Assembly: GCF_012933445.1 (NCBI RefSeq)
Contig: NZ_JABBNC010000001.1
Coordinates: 496,001 to 560,000 of the forward strand
Length of the DNA stretch: 64,000 nucleotides
Reading direction: 5' to 3'
Source of the DNA: Actinoplanes sp. TBRC 11911
GTDB taxonomy: Bacteria; Actinomycetota; Actinomycetes; Mycobacteriales; Micromonosporaceae
Positions 44,079 to 53,410 of this stretch are shown piece after piece; the stretch's first letter is position 1; each line of letters opens with the position of its first letter. Position numbers and translations under genes: made by a program. The notes under the pieces were generated by a model. That model was given only the letters and a program-made list of their open reading frames with translations, was not told the DNA's origin and searched no databases.

Positions 44079-44152
44079 ACCTCTAAGCCATCCTAGGATG
44101 TTTCTGGTTGTTCACGATGCGGGCCGCTGGCTACCAAGCGTACACGGAACTC

Positions 44153-46894
44153 TCAGGTTGCCGGTCGAGGTGCTTCGCTCGGTGACGCAGCCACCCCCGT
44201 CCCGCCCCGGACCAGGTCGGTGCGTGACGCGATGCCCAGCTTCGCGAAGACCTTGCGCAGGTGATACTCGACGGTCCGAGGGCTGATGAACAGCACCGAC
44301 GCGATCTCCCGGTTTTGCATGCCCTGCGAAACCAGCGTCGCGATCTGAAGTTCCTGCGGCGTCAGCCGATCCATCGCGGCGGGATCGCGCGGCGTGAGAC
44401 GCTCGCCGGTGGCGCGCAGTTCGACAGCGGCTCGTTCGGCGAGCGGCCCGGCCCCCACCCCGCTGAACGTCTCGTACGCCGCACGAAGATGTGGCCGGGC
44501 CTCCTGACGTCGTCGCCGGCGCCGCAGCCATTCGCCATACAACAGCTGGGTGCGCGCACGCTGCACCGGGAACAGCGCGCCACCCAGGGCGAGCGCGTCG
44601 GCAAACGCCTCGTCCGGCGGTCGTCGTTCGAGGAGAGCCTCGCAGCGGGCCAACAGCGCACGGCGGGCGTCGGTCGGTGCGGCCGAAACCCATCGGGTCA
44701 GCGCGGTCAACCGGCGCATGGCAAAGTCGCCCCGCTCCGCCCGCAGCAGCGTCTCGATGGCGTCGGGCATGGCGGCGAACCCGATGACCGGGTTGAACTC
44801 GGGATCATCGATGTCGGTCACGACCAGCATCCGTTCCGCCGCCTCCGCGACCCGCCCCGCACCGCCGTCCGCGTGGCCGAGCGCCATCCGGGCACCGGCC
44901 GCGTGATAGGTCGAGCCGCTACGTTGCGCCAGCGCCAGCGCCTCTTCCCCCTGCCGGTACGCCTCGTCGACCCGCCCCCGCACGGCCGCCACCGTAGCCA
45001 TGTGGACGAGGTGCGTCGCCCGTCCTTGTCCCAGCTCGGTGGCCAGGCGCTCACCTTCCGACGCCGTGGCGTACGCCAGGTCATAATCACCGACGCCGAT
45101 CAGTTCCGCCGACTGCTGGGCGAGCGCGAGCGGAAGCAACCCGACCAGACCGCGCCGCCGGGCCAGATCAACACCCAGGTTCGCGTACGCCACCCCGCAG
45201 CCCATGCTGTCACTCAGCGACGCCGCCCGCGCCGCCCAGATCAGCGCCCGTGGATCGTCGACGTGACCGGCGTGTGCGAGGGCGTCGGCGAGCAGCCGAT
45301 AGGCCGGCTGATAGTCACCGGCCAGCAGTTTCGCGTGTCCCTGCACCAGCCGGGCGATCAGCAGGTCCCGGGATGTCGCGGTGGCTACAGCACCGGCGCG
45401 CTCGCCGATCTCGCCGAGGCGGGACGCATCGCCGAGGGAGAACGCGGGGCCCGCGGCCTCGATCAGAGTCTCGAGGATTCGCGGCGGGTCGGCCGTGGCG
45501 CGCGCCGCTTCCAGGAGCCGATCGCAGGCGTCGCGCAGGTGGCCGTTACGCGCGGCGATGACTCCGGACAGCCGGAGCAGCCGCGCGTACAACTCGCCCT
45601 CGGCGTGCGGCAGCGCTCGATCGACGGCGGCTTGTGCCTTGTCCGGTTCGCCGGCGGCCCAGGCCGCCTCGGCCGCCCCGGCCAGGCGGCGGGTTCGCTC
45701 GGGCCCGGCGGCGCTCAGTTCGGCGGCCCGCAGCAGTGCGGCCGCGGCCGACGCGTGCGCGGCGCGCCGGGTGGACCGGTGCGCCGACTCGTCCAGCTCA
45801 GCGGCGATGGCCTCGTCCGGGTCGATGGCGGCCATCGCCTGCTGCCAGACGCGACGATCCGCGTCGTCGCCGATCAGCGCTTCGGCCAGGGCGGTGTGCG
45901 CCGCGCGGCGCTCGGTCAGCGTCGCTCCGTCGTAGACGGTGGCACGAACCAGCGGGTGGCGGAACGTGAGCCGCCCGCCGTCGGTGCGAATCAGCGCGGC
46001 GGTCTCGGCCGCGTCCAGCGCATCCGGCGGCAGCCCGAGCCGGGCCGCCGCGCGCAGCACCACCGCGGTGTCGCCCGTGTTGTCCGCGGCGGCCAGCAGG
46101 ACGGCGGTGCGCGCGGCGTGGCTCAGCCGCCGGATCGGTTGCCGGAACAGTCGCCCGAGCAGCGGGGTCAGCGGGATGCGGTCGGGCAGCGCATCGCGGC
46201 CGTGGAGTTGACCGGCGGACAGGCTGCGGGGCAGTTCGAGCAGGGCCAGCGGGTTGCCGTCGGCCTCGGCCAGTAGCCGGCGGCGGACGCTCGGAGCGAG
46301 CCCGGTCGCGGAACGTGCGAGCAGATCTTCCGCCGCGCTTTCGGTGAGGCCGCCGATCGGTACGTCCGGGATGCCTAGATGGTCGAAGCCGTCGCGGACC
46401 GCGAACAGCATCGCGATCGGCTCGGCGTCGAGTCGGCGCGCGACGAACAGCAACGCGTCCGCCGACGGGCGATCCAGCCATTGCACGTCGTCGACCAGGA
46501 CGAGCAGCGGAGCGACGGCCGCGAGGAGCCCCAGTAACTGAACCGAGATGCGGAACCGATCGATCTCGCCCGCCGGCGGCAGGCCCAGCACGGTGCCGAG
46601 CGCGTCGGTCTGGGCGACCGGGAGATCGTGCAGCACGCCGGTGATCGGCAGGACCAGCTCATGCAGACCCGCGAAGGCCAGGTCGGACTCCCGCTCGATC
46701 CCGACCACGCGGAGCACCCGCGCCGGCCCGGCCCGCGTGGCCGCGTAGTCGAGCAGCACCGTCTTGCCGATTCCGGCCGGGCCGCGCAGCACCACCGCAC
46801 CGCCCTGACCGGCGCCGGCCCGCGTCAGCAACCGGTCGATGACGCCGACTTCCTCGTCGCGCCCGACCAGGGGCGGGATCTGCGCTGCGGTCAC
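44153..46894 (-). CDS. LAL-type LuxR-family transcriptional regulator with AAA ATPase domain
   Basis: A 913-residue regulator. Walker A GPAGIGKT is at about 38-45, Walker B LLVLVDDVQWLD, then a long helical repeat region and a C-terminal LuxR domain (LTPQELQIATLVSQGMQNRE ... TVEYHLRKVFAKLGI). The start is GTG 46894. It diverges from the SDR gene pair across 114 bp and may control it; the second LAL gene in the window (31.3 kb) is only distantly similar. Confidence 0.9.
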   Translation of the reverse strand: MTAAQIPPLVGRDEEVGVIDRLLTRAGAGQGGAVVLRGPAGIGKTVLLDYAATRAGPARVLRVVGIERESDLAFAGLHELVLPITGVLHDLPVAQTDALGTVLGLPPAGEIDRFRISVQLLGLLAAVAPLLVLVDDVQWLDRPSADALLFVARRLDAEPIAMLFAVRDGFDHLGIPDVPIGGLTESAAEDLLARSATGLAPSVRRRLLAEADGNPLALLELPRSLSAGQLHGRDALPDRIPLTPLLGRLFRQPIRRLSHAARTAVLLAAADNTGDTAVVLRAAARLGLPPDALDAAETAALIRTDGGRLTFRHPLVRATVYDGATLTERRAAHTALAEALIGDDADRRVWQQAMAAIDPDEAIAAELDESAHRSTRRAAHASAAAALLRAAELSAAGPERTRRLAGAAEAAWAAGEPDKAQAAVDRALPHAEGELYARLLRLSGVIAARNGHLRDACDRLLEAARATADPPRILETLIEAAGPAFSLGDASRLGEIGERAGAVATATSRDLLIARLVQGHAKLLAGDYQPAYRLLADALAHAGHVDDPRALIWAARAASLSDSMGCGVAYANLGVDLARRRGLVGLLPLALAQQSAELIGVGDYDLAYATASEGERLATELGQGRATHLVHMATVAAVRGRVDEAYRQGEEALALAQRSGSTYHAAGARMALGHADGGAGRVAEAAERMLVVTDIDDPEFNPVIGFAAMPDAIETLLRAERGDFAMRRLTALTRWVSAAPTDARRALLARCEALLERRPPDEAFADALALGGALFPVQRARTQLLYGEWLRRRRRRQEARPHLRAAYETFSGVGAGPLAERAAVELRATGERLTPRDPAAMDRLTPQELQIATLVSQGMQNREIASVLFISPRTVEYHLRKVFAKLGIASRTDLVRGGTGVAASPSEAPRPAT

Positions 46895-47008
46895 ATGTTC
46901 GGAGGCTACCCCGGACTGGTGATGTCACGGATGCCGCGACGCGGGTGGCGCACCAGGATTGTCGACGAACAGGTCCTTAACTGGACCAAACCTGGCAAGG
47001 AGCATGAA

Positions 47009-47857
47009 ATGGCACAGCAGACGTGGCTGATCACCGGTGTGGGTGGCGGTTTTGGCCGGCACCTGACCGAGCAGCTTCTCGACCGCGGGGACCGGGTCGC
47101 CGGCACCGTCCGTGACCTCGACCGGATGACTGCCCTGAAGGCGAAGTACGGCGACCGGCTGTGGCTGGCCCACCTGGACGTGACCGACTTCGCGGAGATC
47201 AAGCAGGTGGTCAACCGAGCGTTCGCCGCGTTCGGCCGAATCGACGTCGTGGTCAACAACGCCGGCTACGGCCTGTTCGGCGCCGCCGAGGAATTCACCG
47301 ACGAGGAGGTTCATCACGAGCTCGACACGAACCTGGTCGGCCCGATCGAGGTGACCCGCGCGGCACTGCCGTTCCTGCGCACCCAGGGTGCTGGCCGGAT
47401 CATCCAGATGTCCACGTACGGCGGCCAGGCCACCAACCCCGGTGCCACGATCTACCACGCGAGCGAGTGGGGCATTGAGGGGTTCATGGAGTCGCTGGCC
47501 AGGGAGGTCGAGGTGTTCGGCATCGGCGTCACCATCGTCGAGCCCGGCGGCGCCCGCACCGAGTTCCGCTACGGCAGCTCACGGCTGGCGACCCCGCTGA
47601 GCGCGTACGACAACACCCCGGGCGCCATGACCCGCATGATCAAGAACCTCCCCCCGGCCGCCGGCGACCCGGCCAAGATGGCCGAAGCCATCATCGCCAG
47701 CGTCGACAGCTCCCCGGCACCGCGGCGTCTGGTGCTCGGCAGCGACGGCTACAAGTACATCCACGACGCACTGCTCGAGCGCCTCGCCGAGGTGGAGGCC
47801 CAGGAGACGAGCGCCGCGACCACCGACGCTCCGCTGCCGGAGCAGGCGACACGGTGA
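47009..47857 (+). CDS. SDR-family protein with a substituted catalytic lysine
   Basis: A 282-residue short-chain dehydrogenase/reductase. The TGVGGGFG cofactor motif, LDVTD, NNAGYG and the catalytic Ser (QMSTYGG) are present. The active-site YxxxK reads Y-H-A-S-E: the lysine is Glu (GAG rather than AAG), although the next residues WGIEGF are the normal family sequence. NAD(P)H chemistry should be impaired unless another residue compensates. ATG 47009 has AAGGAG upstream. The stop overlaps the next SDR gene (GTGA). Confidence 0.87.
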   Translation: MAQQTWLITGVGGGFGRHLTEQLLDRGDRVAGTVRDLDRMTALKAKYGDRLWLAHLDVTDFAEIKQVVNRAFAAFGRIDVVVNNAGYGLFGAAEEFTDEEVHHELDTNLVGPIEVTRAALPFLRTQGAGRIIQMSTYGGQATNPGATIYHASEWGIEGFMESLAREVEVFGIGVTIVEPGGARTEFRYGSSRLATPLSAYDNTPGAMTRMIKNLPPAAGDPAKMAEAIIASVDSSPAPRRLVLGSDGYKYIHDALLERLAEVEAQETSAATTDAPLPEQATR

Positions 47858-48606
47858 CCGACCTGTCCGGCAAGGTCGCCCTGATCACCGGCGCGGGGCA
47901 TGGCATCGGACGGGCCATCGCGCTGCGATACGCGTCCCTGGGCGCCGACATTGTGATCAACTACGCCCACGACGCGACGGAGGCCGAGACCGCTCGCGCA
48001 GCCGTCGAGGCGTACGGCGTAAGGGCTGTCACCGTGCGGGCCGATGTCTCGGTCCCGGACGACGTCACCCGCCTGTTCCGGACCACAGTGGACTCTTTCG
48101 GCAACCTCGACCTGGTGATCCTCAACGCCGGCCTCGAACACCCCGGGCTGCCGGTGGCCGACTTCACCGAAGAAGAGTTCGACCGGTTATTCGCCGTCAA
48201 CACCAAGGGTGCGTACCTGACCATGCAGGCCGCCGCCCGGCACGTCGCCGACCAGGGCCGGATCATCTATGTCAGCTCCAGCACCACCGTGTACCCGATG
48301 GCCGGCTATGGCATCCACGGCGGGAGCAAGGTGGCACCGGAATACCTTGTGCAGGTGGCGGCTCGCGAACTAGGACCCCGGGGCATCACCGTCAATGGGA
48401 TCCGGGCGACCGCCACCGCCGGCGCCGGACTGCACACCGACGTGAAATCCGATTCGCCGATCCGTGAGTTCGTCAAGGACTTCAACCCGATGTCTCGCAT
48501 GGGCACCCTCGACGACGTCGCCAACGTCGCCGAGTTCTTCGCGGGGCCGCTGTCCTCCTACGTCAGTGGCCAGCTCCTGCTCGTCAGCGGTGGCGCCACC
48601 GCCTGA
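47854..48606 (+). CDS. SDR-family protein with a substituted catalytic tyrosine
   Basis: A 250-residue SDR of the FabG-like group. TGAGHGIG, the NAG motif and catalytic Ser (YVSSSTT) are normal. At the YxxxK position it reads H-G-G-S-K, so His (CAC) replaces Tyr (TAC); a Tyr occurs three residues earlier. It is translationally coupled to the preceding SDR, which lacks the lysine. Either the pair is decaying, or the subunits form a heteromer or have non-catalytic roles. Confidence 0.88.
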   Translation: MTDLSGKVALITGAGHGIGRAIALRYASLGADIVINYAHDATEAETARAAVEAYGVRAVTVRADVSVPDDVTRLFRTTVDSFGNLDLVILNAGLEHPGLPVADFTEEEFDRLFAVNTKGAYLTMQAAARHVADQGRIIYVSSSTTVYPMAGYGIHGGSKVAPEYLVQVAARELGPRGITVNGIRATATAGAGLHTDVKSDSPIREFVKDFNPMSRMGTLDDVANVAEFFAGPLSSYVSGQLLLVSGGATA

Positions 48607-48619
48607 CCGGCCGGCAGCG

Positions 48620-48651
48620 CCGAGGTCACGCCGAGGGGAGCGTGACCTCGG
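48620..48651. terminator. Bidirectional terminator
   Basis: Perfect 12-bp arms CCGAGGTCACGC / GCGTGACCTCGG around 8 nt lie between the convergent SDR and AraC genes. Confidence 0.85.
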
Positions 48652-48673
48652 TGCCTTCGCTGCCGTGGCCTTC

Positions 48674-49651
48674 TCACGCTTGCCGATCCCGTACGTCTCC
48701 GCGCTCATGCTCCACCGGCGGCTCTTGGCCGTGCCTGCGGACCTCGATCGGCGACACGCCGTAGCGGTTACGGAAAGCGCGGCTGAAGTGGGCAGGGCTG
48801 ACGAAACACCATCGCGTCGCCACCTCCCCCACCGGGTCGGCGCCAAACAACAGGTCGTCATAGCTGCGGGTGAGCCGCCGGTTCCGTACGTAGCCGGCCG
48901 GCGTCACGCCCAGCCCGTCAAACGCCGCATACAGAGTGCGGACCGAGATGCCGTGAGCGGCCGCGACGGTGGCCACGCTCAATTTCGCGTCCCCCAGGTT
49001 CGCGTCTATATACGCCAGAATTTGTTCTCTCAACCGCAGTGCCGGGCTGAGTTCCGCGTGATCGAGTGGCTTCAGCATCTCGGCGACGAGCCGCGCCGCC
49101 GCCTCGCGTGCGGTGCCCGTCATCGAGGGCAACTGGTCATCCAGAAGCGTCAGCAACCGGACGAGCGACCGGCTCGGTGCATGTTGCCCCGACACGGTCC
49201 GCAGGGACGACTGCCGGTAACGGGGCAAAACAGTGGCCGCCAGCGAACGCGGCACGATCAAGGTAGTTTTCACGAGCGGCTCGAGAATCTCGTAGCGGCC
49301 CGTGGTTGCGCCGTCCCAGATCAGCGCATCGCCCGGTCCGAGCAACACGCGCTCCCCGTCAAGCTCAGCCGCGAGTTTCCCGGTCCGGACGAAGTGCAGG
49401 CCGACCACGTCATGAGAATTGGCGGCCACATGACGCCAGGTGCGGCGACCGCGATGCGGCAACACCGAGGTGCGAAACAGCGACATCGCACCCAACTTGT
49501 TCTCGTGCACGTCGGCCGCGATGTCCTGATCCAGACCCGGTGCCGTTTCGATCGCGAACGCGAGGTACGTGGCTGACATGATCTCGAACCACGCGCCGAA
49601 TCGCTCACGCGGCGGAATCTGGCTGACGCTCCATTTCCAATCGGCTTCCAC
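48674..49651 (-). CDS. AraC-family transcriptional regulator
   Basis: A 325-residue regulator. The N-terminal half resembles the AraC-binding-like domain (about 1-190; VGLHFVRTGKLAAELDGERV). The C-terminal double helix-turn-helix begins YIDANLGDAKLSVATVAAAHGISVRTLYAAF and ends in VSPAHFSRAFRNRYGVSP. GTG 49651 is chosen; no ribosome binding site is obvious. Its 5' end overlaps the upstream SDR gene by 47 bp, so the two are transcribed together. Confidence 0.87.
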   Translation of the reverse strand: MEADWKWSVSQIPPRERFGAWFEIMSATYLAFAIETAPGLDQDIAADVHENKLGAMSLFRTSVLPHRGRRTWRHVAANSHDVVGLHFVRTGKLAAELDGERVLLGPGDALIWDGATTGRYEILEPLVKTTLIVPRSLAATVLPRYRQSSLRTVSGQHAPSRSLVRLLTLLDDQLPSMTGTAREAAARLVAEMLKPLDHAELSPALRLREQILAYIDANLGDAKLSVATVAAAHGISVRTLYAAFDGLGVTPAGYVRNRRLTRSYDDLLFGADPVGEVATRWCFVSPAHFSRAFRNRYGVSPIEVRRHGQEPPVEHERGDVRDRQA

Positions 49652-50393
49652 GCTTACGAGGATATGTCCATTCGACCTCGTCGCCAAGGCCGAAAACATC
49701 TGCAATCCGCACTTTCGCGATGTCTCCGTCCAAGGCCCGCCTGGTCGAACTGGTGATTTCGTCGAGGAACACCTCGGAACGGCCCTCGCGCAGTGCCCGC
49801 AATACACTGCTCACCATGTGCTTGGTGGTTGACTTGGGAGCTTTGACAATCGCTGCGGACGTTGTGTCGATCCAGAAGGAATGAACGCCGAGAACGGCAG
49901 TTCCCTGCTCTTCCAGTGCCACCCGCAGAGCATTCGTCAATGACCATTCGGCAGCTTTCGCTGCCGAGTACCCGGCCATCTCCGGAACGGCCGCCCACGA
50001 TGTGACCGACAAGATGTTGACGACGGCGCCGCCGTGGTTCCGGGCCAAGACCGGAGCGAACGCCTGGCACATCTGCCATGTCCCGAACAGATCCACCTCC
50101 ATCTGCGCGCGAGCGTCGTCGATGGATCCGTCCAGGACGTCGAGCAGGGAACCGCCACCCGCGACGTTGACGAGGAGATTCGCGTCCTGCGCGGTCTCGG
50201 CCGCAGCGGCAACGGTGGCCGGATCGGTGACGTCGAGTTGCACCGGCGTCAGACGTGCATCAGAGATCTCCTCAGGTCGCCGTGCGGCCGCGTAGACCTT
50301 TCTGGCGCCGGCTGCGATAAGCCCATTCGTGAACTCGCGACCAATATCACTGTTGGCGCCCGTTACCAGGGCAACAGATCCGTCAATGAGCAT
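49605..50393 (-). CDS. SDR-family oxidoreductase
   Basis: A 262-residue short-chain dehydrogenase with intact motifs: TGANSDIG, LDVTD, NVAGGG, Ser in ILSVTSW and Y-S-A-A-K. The C-terminus is longer than usual for a classical SDR. GGAAGGG precedes the ATG. It shares a transcript with the AraC regulator whose start it overlaps. The substrate is unknown. Confidence 0.88.
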   Translation of the reverse strand: MLIDGSVALVTGANSDIGREFTNGLIAAGARKVYAAARRPEEISDARLTPVQLDVTDPATVAAAAETAQDANLLVNVAGGGSLLDVLDGSIDDARAQMEVDLFGTWQMCQAFAPVLARNHGGAVVNILSVTSWAAVPEMAGYSAAKAAEWSLTNALRVALEEQGTAVLGVHSFWIDTTSAAIVKAPKSTTKHMVSSVLRALREGRSEVFLDEITSSTRRALDGDIAKVRIADVFGLGDEVEWTYPRKRGSRLEMERQPDSAA

Positions 50394-50795
50394 CGTCGTG
50401 CCCTTCCATCAAAGGTTGTCCGGCCCCGATCTTAAAACGCAATTCCACGCGACGCTTGACTCGCTCTGCTAATCCATTGCCACTTTGCACGCGGTTCGAG
50501 AATCGTTCGTATCCGCGCACAGACCGACGGCCCAACGGCAGCAGTCCAACCAGCCGCGACCAGCCATGACGCACACGGATAGCGGATTTCGCCGCACACT
50601 GAGGCACCGGCTGACCAGGTAGGGCCGGGCAAGTCACACGTGGACATATTCTGCACGGCTGCAGCGTTTCTTGCCCAATCTCAGTCGCATCGACCATGCC
50701 TATGCGAGACGAGATAGCGTAGTGACTGTCCTTTTCCCGAGATCCTGATGTCAGAATGGCAATCCAAAGATTGCCGGCCCGGAGGCCTTGAACCG
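50394..50795. other. Gap without a supported gene
   Basis: About 400 bp between the divergent SDR and MarR genes. Its G+C looks lower than the surroundings. Open frames across it have no recognisable motif or ribosome binding site. It probably carries both promoters and perhaps gene remains. Confidence 0.5.
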
Positions 50796-51305
50796 ATGGA
50801 AACCGAGGATCGCCTGACGGCCGAGGAGCAAGGCTTCTTCGAGGTTCTGGTGCAGCGGGCCGCCGTGGCTCAGCGGAAGGTCGACTACGATCTCATTCAG
50901 GAGACCAGGACGACGCTGAGCGAGTACACGACGATGCGCTGCCTCGCTGACGCTCCCGATGGCACCATGCGGATGGGCGATCTCGCCGCCGCGACCGGCG
51001 TGTCGCCGACCCGGATCAGCCGGATCGTCGAGAAGCTCGCGCACGACGACCTAGTCGTCCGGGAGAAGCCCGCGGGTGACCGGCGGCGATGGAACGTTTC
51101 GCTGTCCGACCGGGGACGGGCAGGCTTGAGCCGCGGTGATCACTGCTATGCCGCGAGCGTACGGCGCAATTTTCTCGGTTATCTGACTCCGCAGCAGCTC
51201 CGGGCGCTGGTGTCGTTGCTGGAACGGCTTCCCGCCCCTCGGCAGTCGGACTCAGCAGACCGCAAGGATTTCCCTGTCCAGGGTGGCGACGAGTCGGCAT
51301 GGTAG
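50796..51305 (+). CDS. MarR-family transcriptional regulator
   Basis: A 169-residue winged-helix regulator: LSEYTTMRCLADAPDGTMRM, recognition helix GVSPTRISRIVEKL, and the wing VREKPAGDRRRWNVSLSDRG. A GGAGG site precedes ATG 50796; an upstream ATG at 50748 is less likely. It is 104 bp ahead of the GMC oxidoreductase on the same strand and may regulate it. Confidence 0.88.
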   Translation: METEDRLTAEEQGFFEVLVQRAAVAQRKVDYDLIQETRTTLSEYTTMRCLADAPDGTMRMGDLAAATGVSPTRISRIVEKLAHDDLVVREKPAGDRRRWNVSLSDRGRAGLSRGDHCYAASVRRNFLGYLTPQQLRALVSLLERLPAPRQSDSADRKDFPVQGGDESAW

Positions 51306-51409
51306 GAAATGCAGAAGCTGATCCTTGCGCATTTCTTACCTTTCGCCAGAGCTTGGGGAATCCTTCGTCACAGCGATGAAGATCGGGCCAGCTGATACGT
51401 CTCCAGACC

Positions 51410-52906
51410 ATGAATTCAAATAATCCCTCCTACGATTTTATCGTGGTCGGCGGTGGCTCCGCGGGTTCCGTTCTCGCGGCACGCCTTTCCGAAAACGAGA
51501 ACGTCAACGTGTTGCTGCTTGAGGCGGGACAGCGGATTCTGCCGGCCGCGGTGCACGTACCCGCAGAATGGCCGACGCTCGCCGGCAGCACGGCTGACTG
51601 GGCGGACGTGAGCACCGTTCAGGAGACAACCGGCGTTACCGAGCCGATGCCGCACGGGCGGGGTCTGGGTGGGTCCAGCGCGATCAATGCGATGGTCTTC
51701 ACTCGGGGACACGTCAGCGGATACGACGCCTGGGGGATCCCTGGCTGGACCTACGCCGACCTGTTGCCGTATTTCCGACGTAGCGAACGGACCGTAGGCC
51801 GGGATCCGCGTAACCGTGGAATCGACGGCCCGCTGAACGTCGCTCCAGCCCAGCGGCCACTTCCTATCGCGGTGGACGCCTTGGCGGCTGCGCTCGAAGC
51901 CGGGCAACCGTTCGCCGACGACCCGTCAGGCGGTCTTCAGGAAGGCATCGGTTGGCCCGATTTGACGATCTGGCAAGGGCGCCGCCAGACCGTGGCGGAT
52001 GCCTACCTCATGCCGCTGCCCGGCAGGCCGAACCTCACCGTGTTCACCGACGCCGTCGTGCACGGCGTGACCCTCCACAACGGGCGGTGTACCGGTGTTG
52101 TCGTCGTCCACGACGGCCAGCGTAAAGAGATCGCGGCCACCACCGAGGTCATCCTCGCTGCCGGTACGATCGGGTCACCTCATCTGCTTCAACTGTCCGG
52201 TATAGGCCCCGAGGACCAACTCAAGCGCGCCGGGATTCGAGTACAGGTCGACTCGCCCGGGGTGGGGCGGAATTTGCAGGACCACCCCCTCACCGGCATC
52301 GTCTATCAGGCCAGTACTCACGTCGCGGCCGGGGACGGCAACTTCGCCGAGGTCGTTGGTCTCCTGCGCAGCCCGGCGGCGACCCGGCCGGATCTGCAGA
52401 TCATGTTCACCAACGTCCCATTGCGGCGCATCGGTCTTCCCGGACCCATGCCGGGAGACGGCTACACGTGGAACGTCTCGCTGATGGCACCCTACAGCCG
52501 CGGCACCGTGCGGGCGGTCTCCGCCGATCCCGCCGTTCGCCCGCTCATTGACCCGCGTTACAACACCGACAGCCGTGACGTGACGGCACTGGTCGCTGGT
52601 CTCGAGATCGCTCGCAGCATCGGCGAATCTGCTGTCCTCGACCGGTGGCGGGCAGAAGAGGTTCTTCCCGGCCCGGGTGGCGATCTGACCGCTACGGCGT
52701 TGGACAACATCAGCAGCTATCACCATTACGTCGGGACCTGCAGTATCGGTGACGTGGTCGACGGCGAACTGCGCGTCAACGGCGTGGAAGCGTTGCGCGT
52801 GGTCGACGCCTCGGTCATGCCTTTGATCCCGACGGGCAACACGAACGCCCCGGTCGTGGCCATCGCGGAGCGGGCTGCCGACCTGATCGCACGGGGCGCG
52901 ATGTAA
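51410..52906 (+). CDS. GMC-family FAD-dependent oxidoreductase
   Basis: A 498-residue flavoenzyme of the glucose-methanol-choline family. The FAD-binding GGGSAGS is at about 14-20, the GMC signature is GRGLGGSSAINAMVFTRG, the second signature GTIGSPHLLQLSGIGP, and the active-site His439 (HYVGTCSIG) and Asn (PTGNTNAPV, about 477-479) are present. It oxidises an alcohol, using oxygen or another acceptor. ATG 51410 is the first codon of the frame. The substrate is not predictable. Confidence 0.92.
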   Translation: MNSNNPSYDFIVVGGGSAGSVLAARLSENENVNVLLLEAGQRILPAAVHVPAEWPTLAGSTADWADVSTVQETTGVTEPMPHGRGLGGSSAINAMVFTRGHVSGYDAWGIPGWTYADLLPYFRRSERTVGRDPRNRGIDGPLNVAPAQRPLPIAVDALAAALEAGQPFADDPSGGLQEGIGWPDLTIWQGRRQTVADAYLMPLPGRPNLTVFTDAVVHGVTLHNGRCTGVVVVHDGQRKEIAATTEVILAAGTIGSPHLLQLSGIGPEDQLKRAGIRVQVDSPGVGRNLQDHPLTGIVYQASTHVAAGDGNFAEVVGLLRSPAATRPDLQIMFTNVPLRRIGLPGPMPGDGYTWNVSLMAPYSRGTVRAVSADPAVRPLIDPRYNTDSRDVTALVAGLEIARSIGESAVLDRWRAEEVLPGPGGDLTATALDNISSYHHYVGTCSIGDVVDGELRVNGVEALRVVDASVMPLIPTGNTNAPVVAIAERAADLIARGAM

Positions 52907-52922
52907 GGACGGATCCTCATCC

Positions 52923-52954
52923 GGATCGCCGTCCCGCACCGCCGACGGCGATCC
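52923..52954. terminator. Bidirectional terminator
   Basis: Arms GGATCGCCGTC (52923-52933) and GACGGCGATCC (52944-52954) lie between the convergent GMC and VOC genes. Confidence 0.8.
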
Positions 52955-52976
52955 CTGGGACTGTCCTAAGGTGATG

Positions 52977-53351
52977 TCATCCGGCCGTCTGGAGCAGCTT
53001 CGCCATGTCCGCGTTCGGCAGCAGATACTCGATTACCATCCCGTCCGAGTGCCGGGCGATGATGTTGCGGCCCGAAGGCACGTCCGTGGGACCTCTGAGG
53101 ATTTCAGCTCCGCCGTCGGTCAGCGTCTGCAGCGTTTCGGAGAGTTCATCCACGACACAAAGTGCTTGGATGACCCAAGCCGGCCCCGTTCCAGCAGGAA
53201 TCTGCACGAGAAGAAAGTCCTGCGCGATTCCTATCTGCCACTCCCGATACGGAAACCGAATACCCGTGGTGTCCGTCAGATCTTCGAATAGCGGAAGCGA
53301 GTCATCCAGACTGTCGACGACTATACGCACAAGCGTTCGCAATATCTGCAT
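52977..53351 (-). CDS. VOC-family protein
   Basis: A 124-residue glyoxalase-fold protein: LVRIVVDSLDDSLPLFEDLT and CVVDELSETLQTLTDGGAEILRGPT, ending SDGMVIEYLLP. Clear metal-binding His residues are missing, so it may bind rather than convert its ligand. It follows the FAD monooxygenase on the same strand after 59 bp. Confidence 0.78.
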   Translation of the reverse strand: MQILRTLVRIVVDSLDDSLPLFEDLTDTTGIRFPYREWQIGIAQDFLLVQIPAGTGPAWVIQALCVVDELSETLQTLTDGGAEILRGPTDVPSGRNIIARHSDGMVIEYLLPNADMAKLLQTAG

Positions 53352-53410
53352 GCTCTCAAGACGGCCACCCGAGCACAGAATTCAGGTTTGCAGAATCACA
53401 CTATTCCGAA

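Noticed and set aside
50383..50697. Minus-strand open frame with a Cys-rich start between the SDR and MarR genes
   Set aside because: The cysteines do not fit a WhiB or zinc-ribbon pattern, there is no ribosome binding site, and it overlaps the SDR start region.
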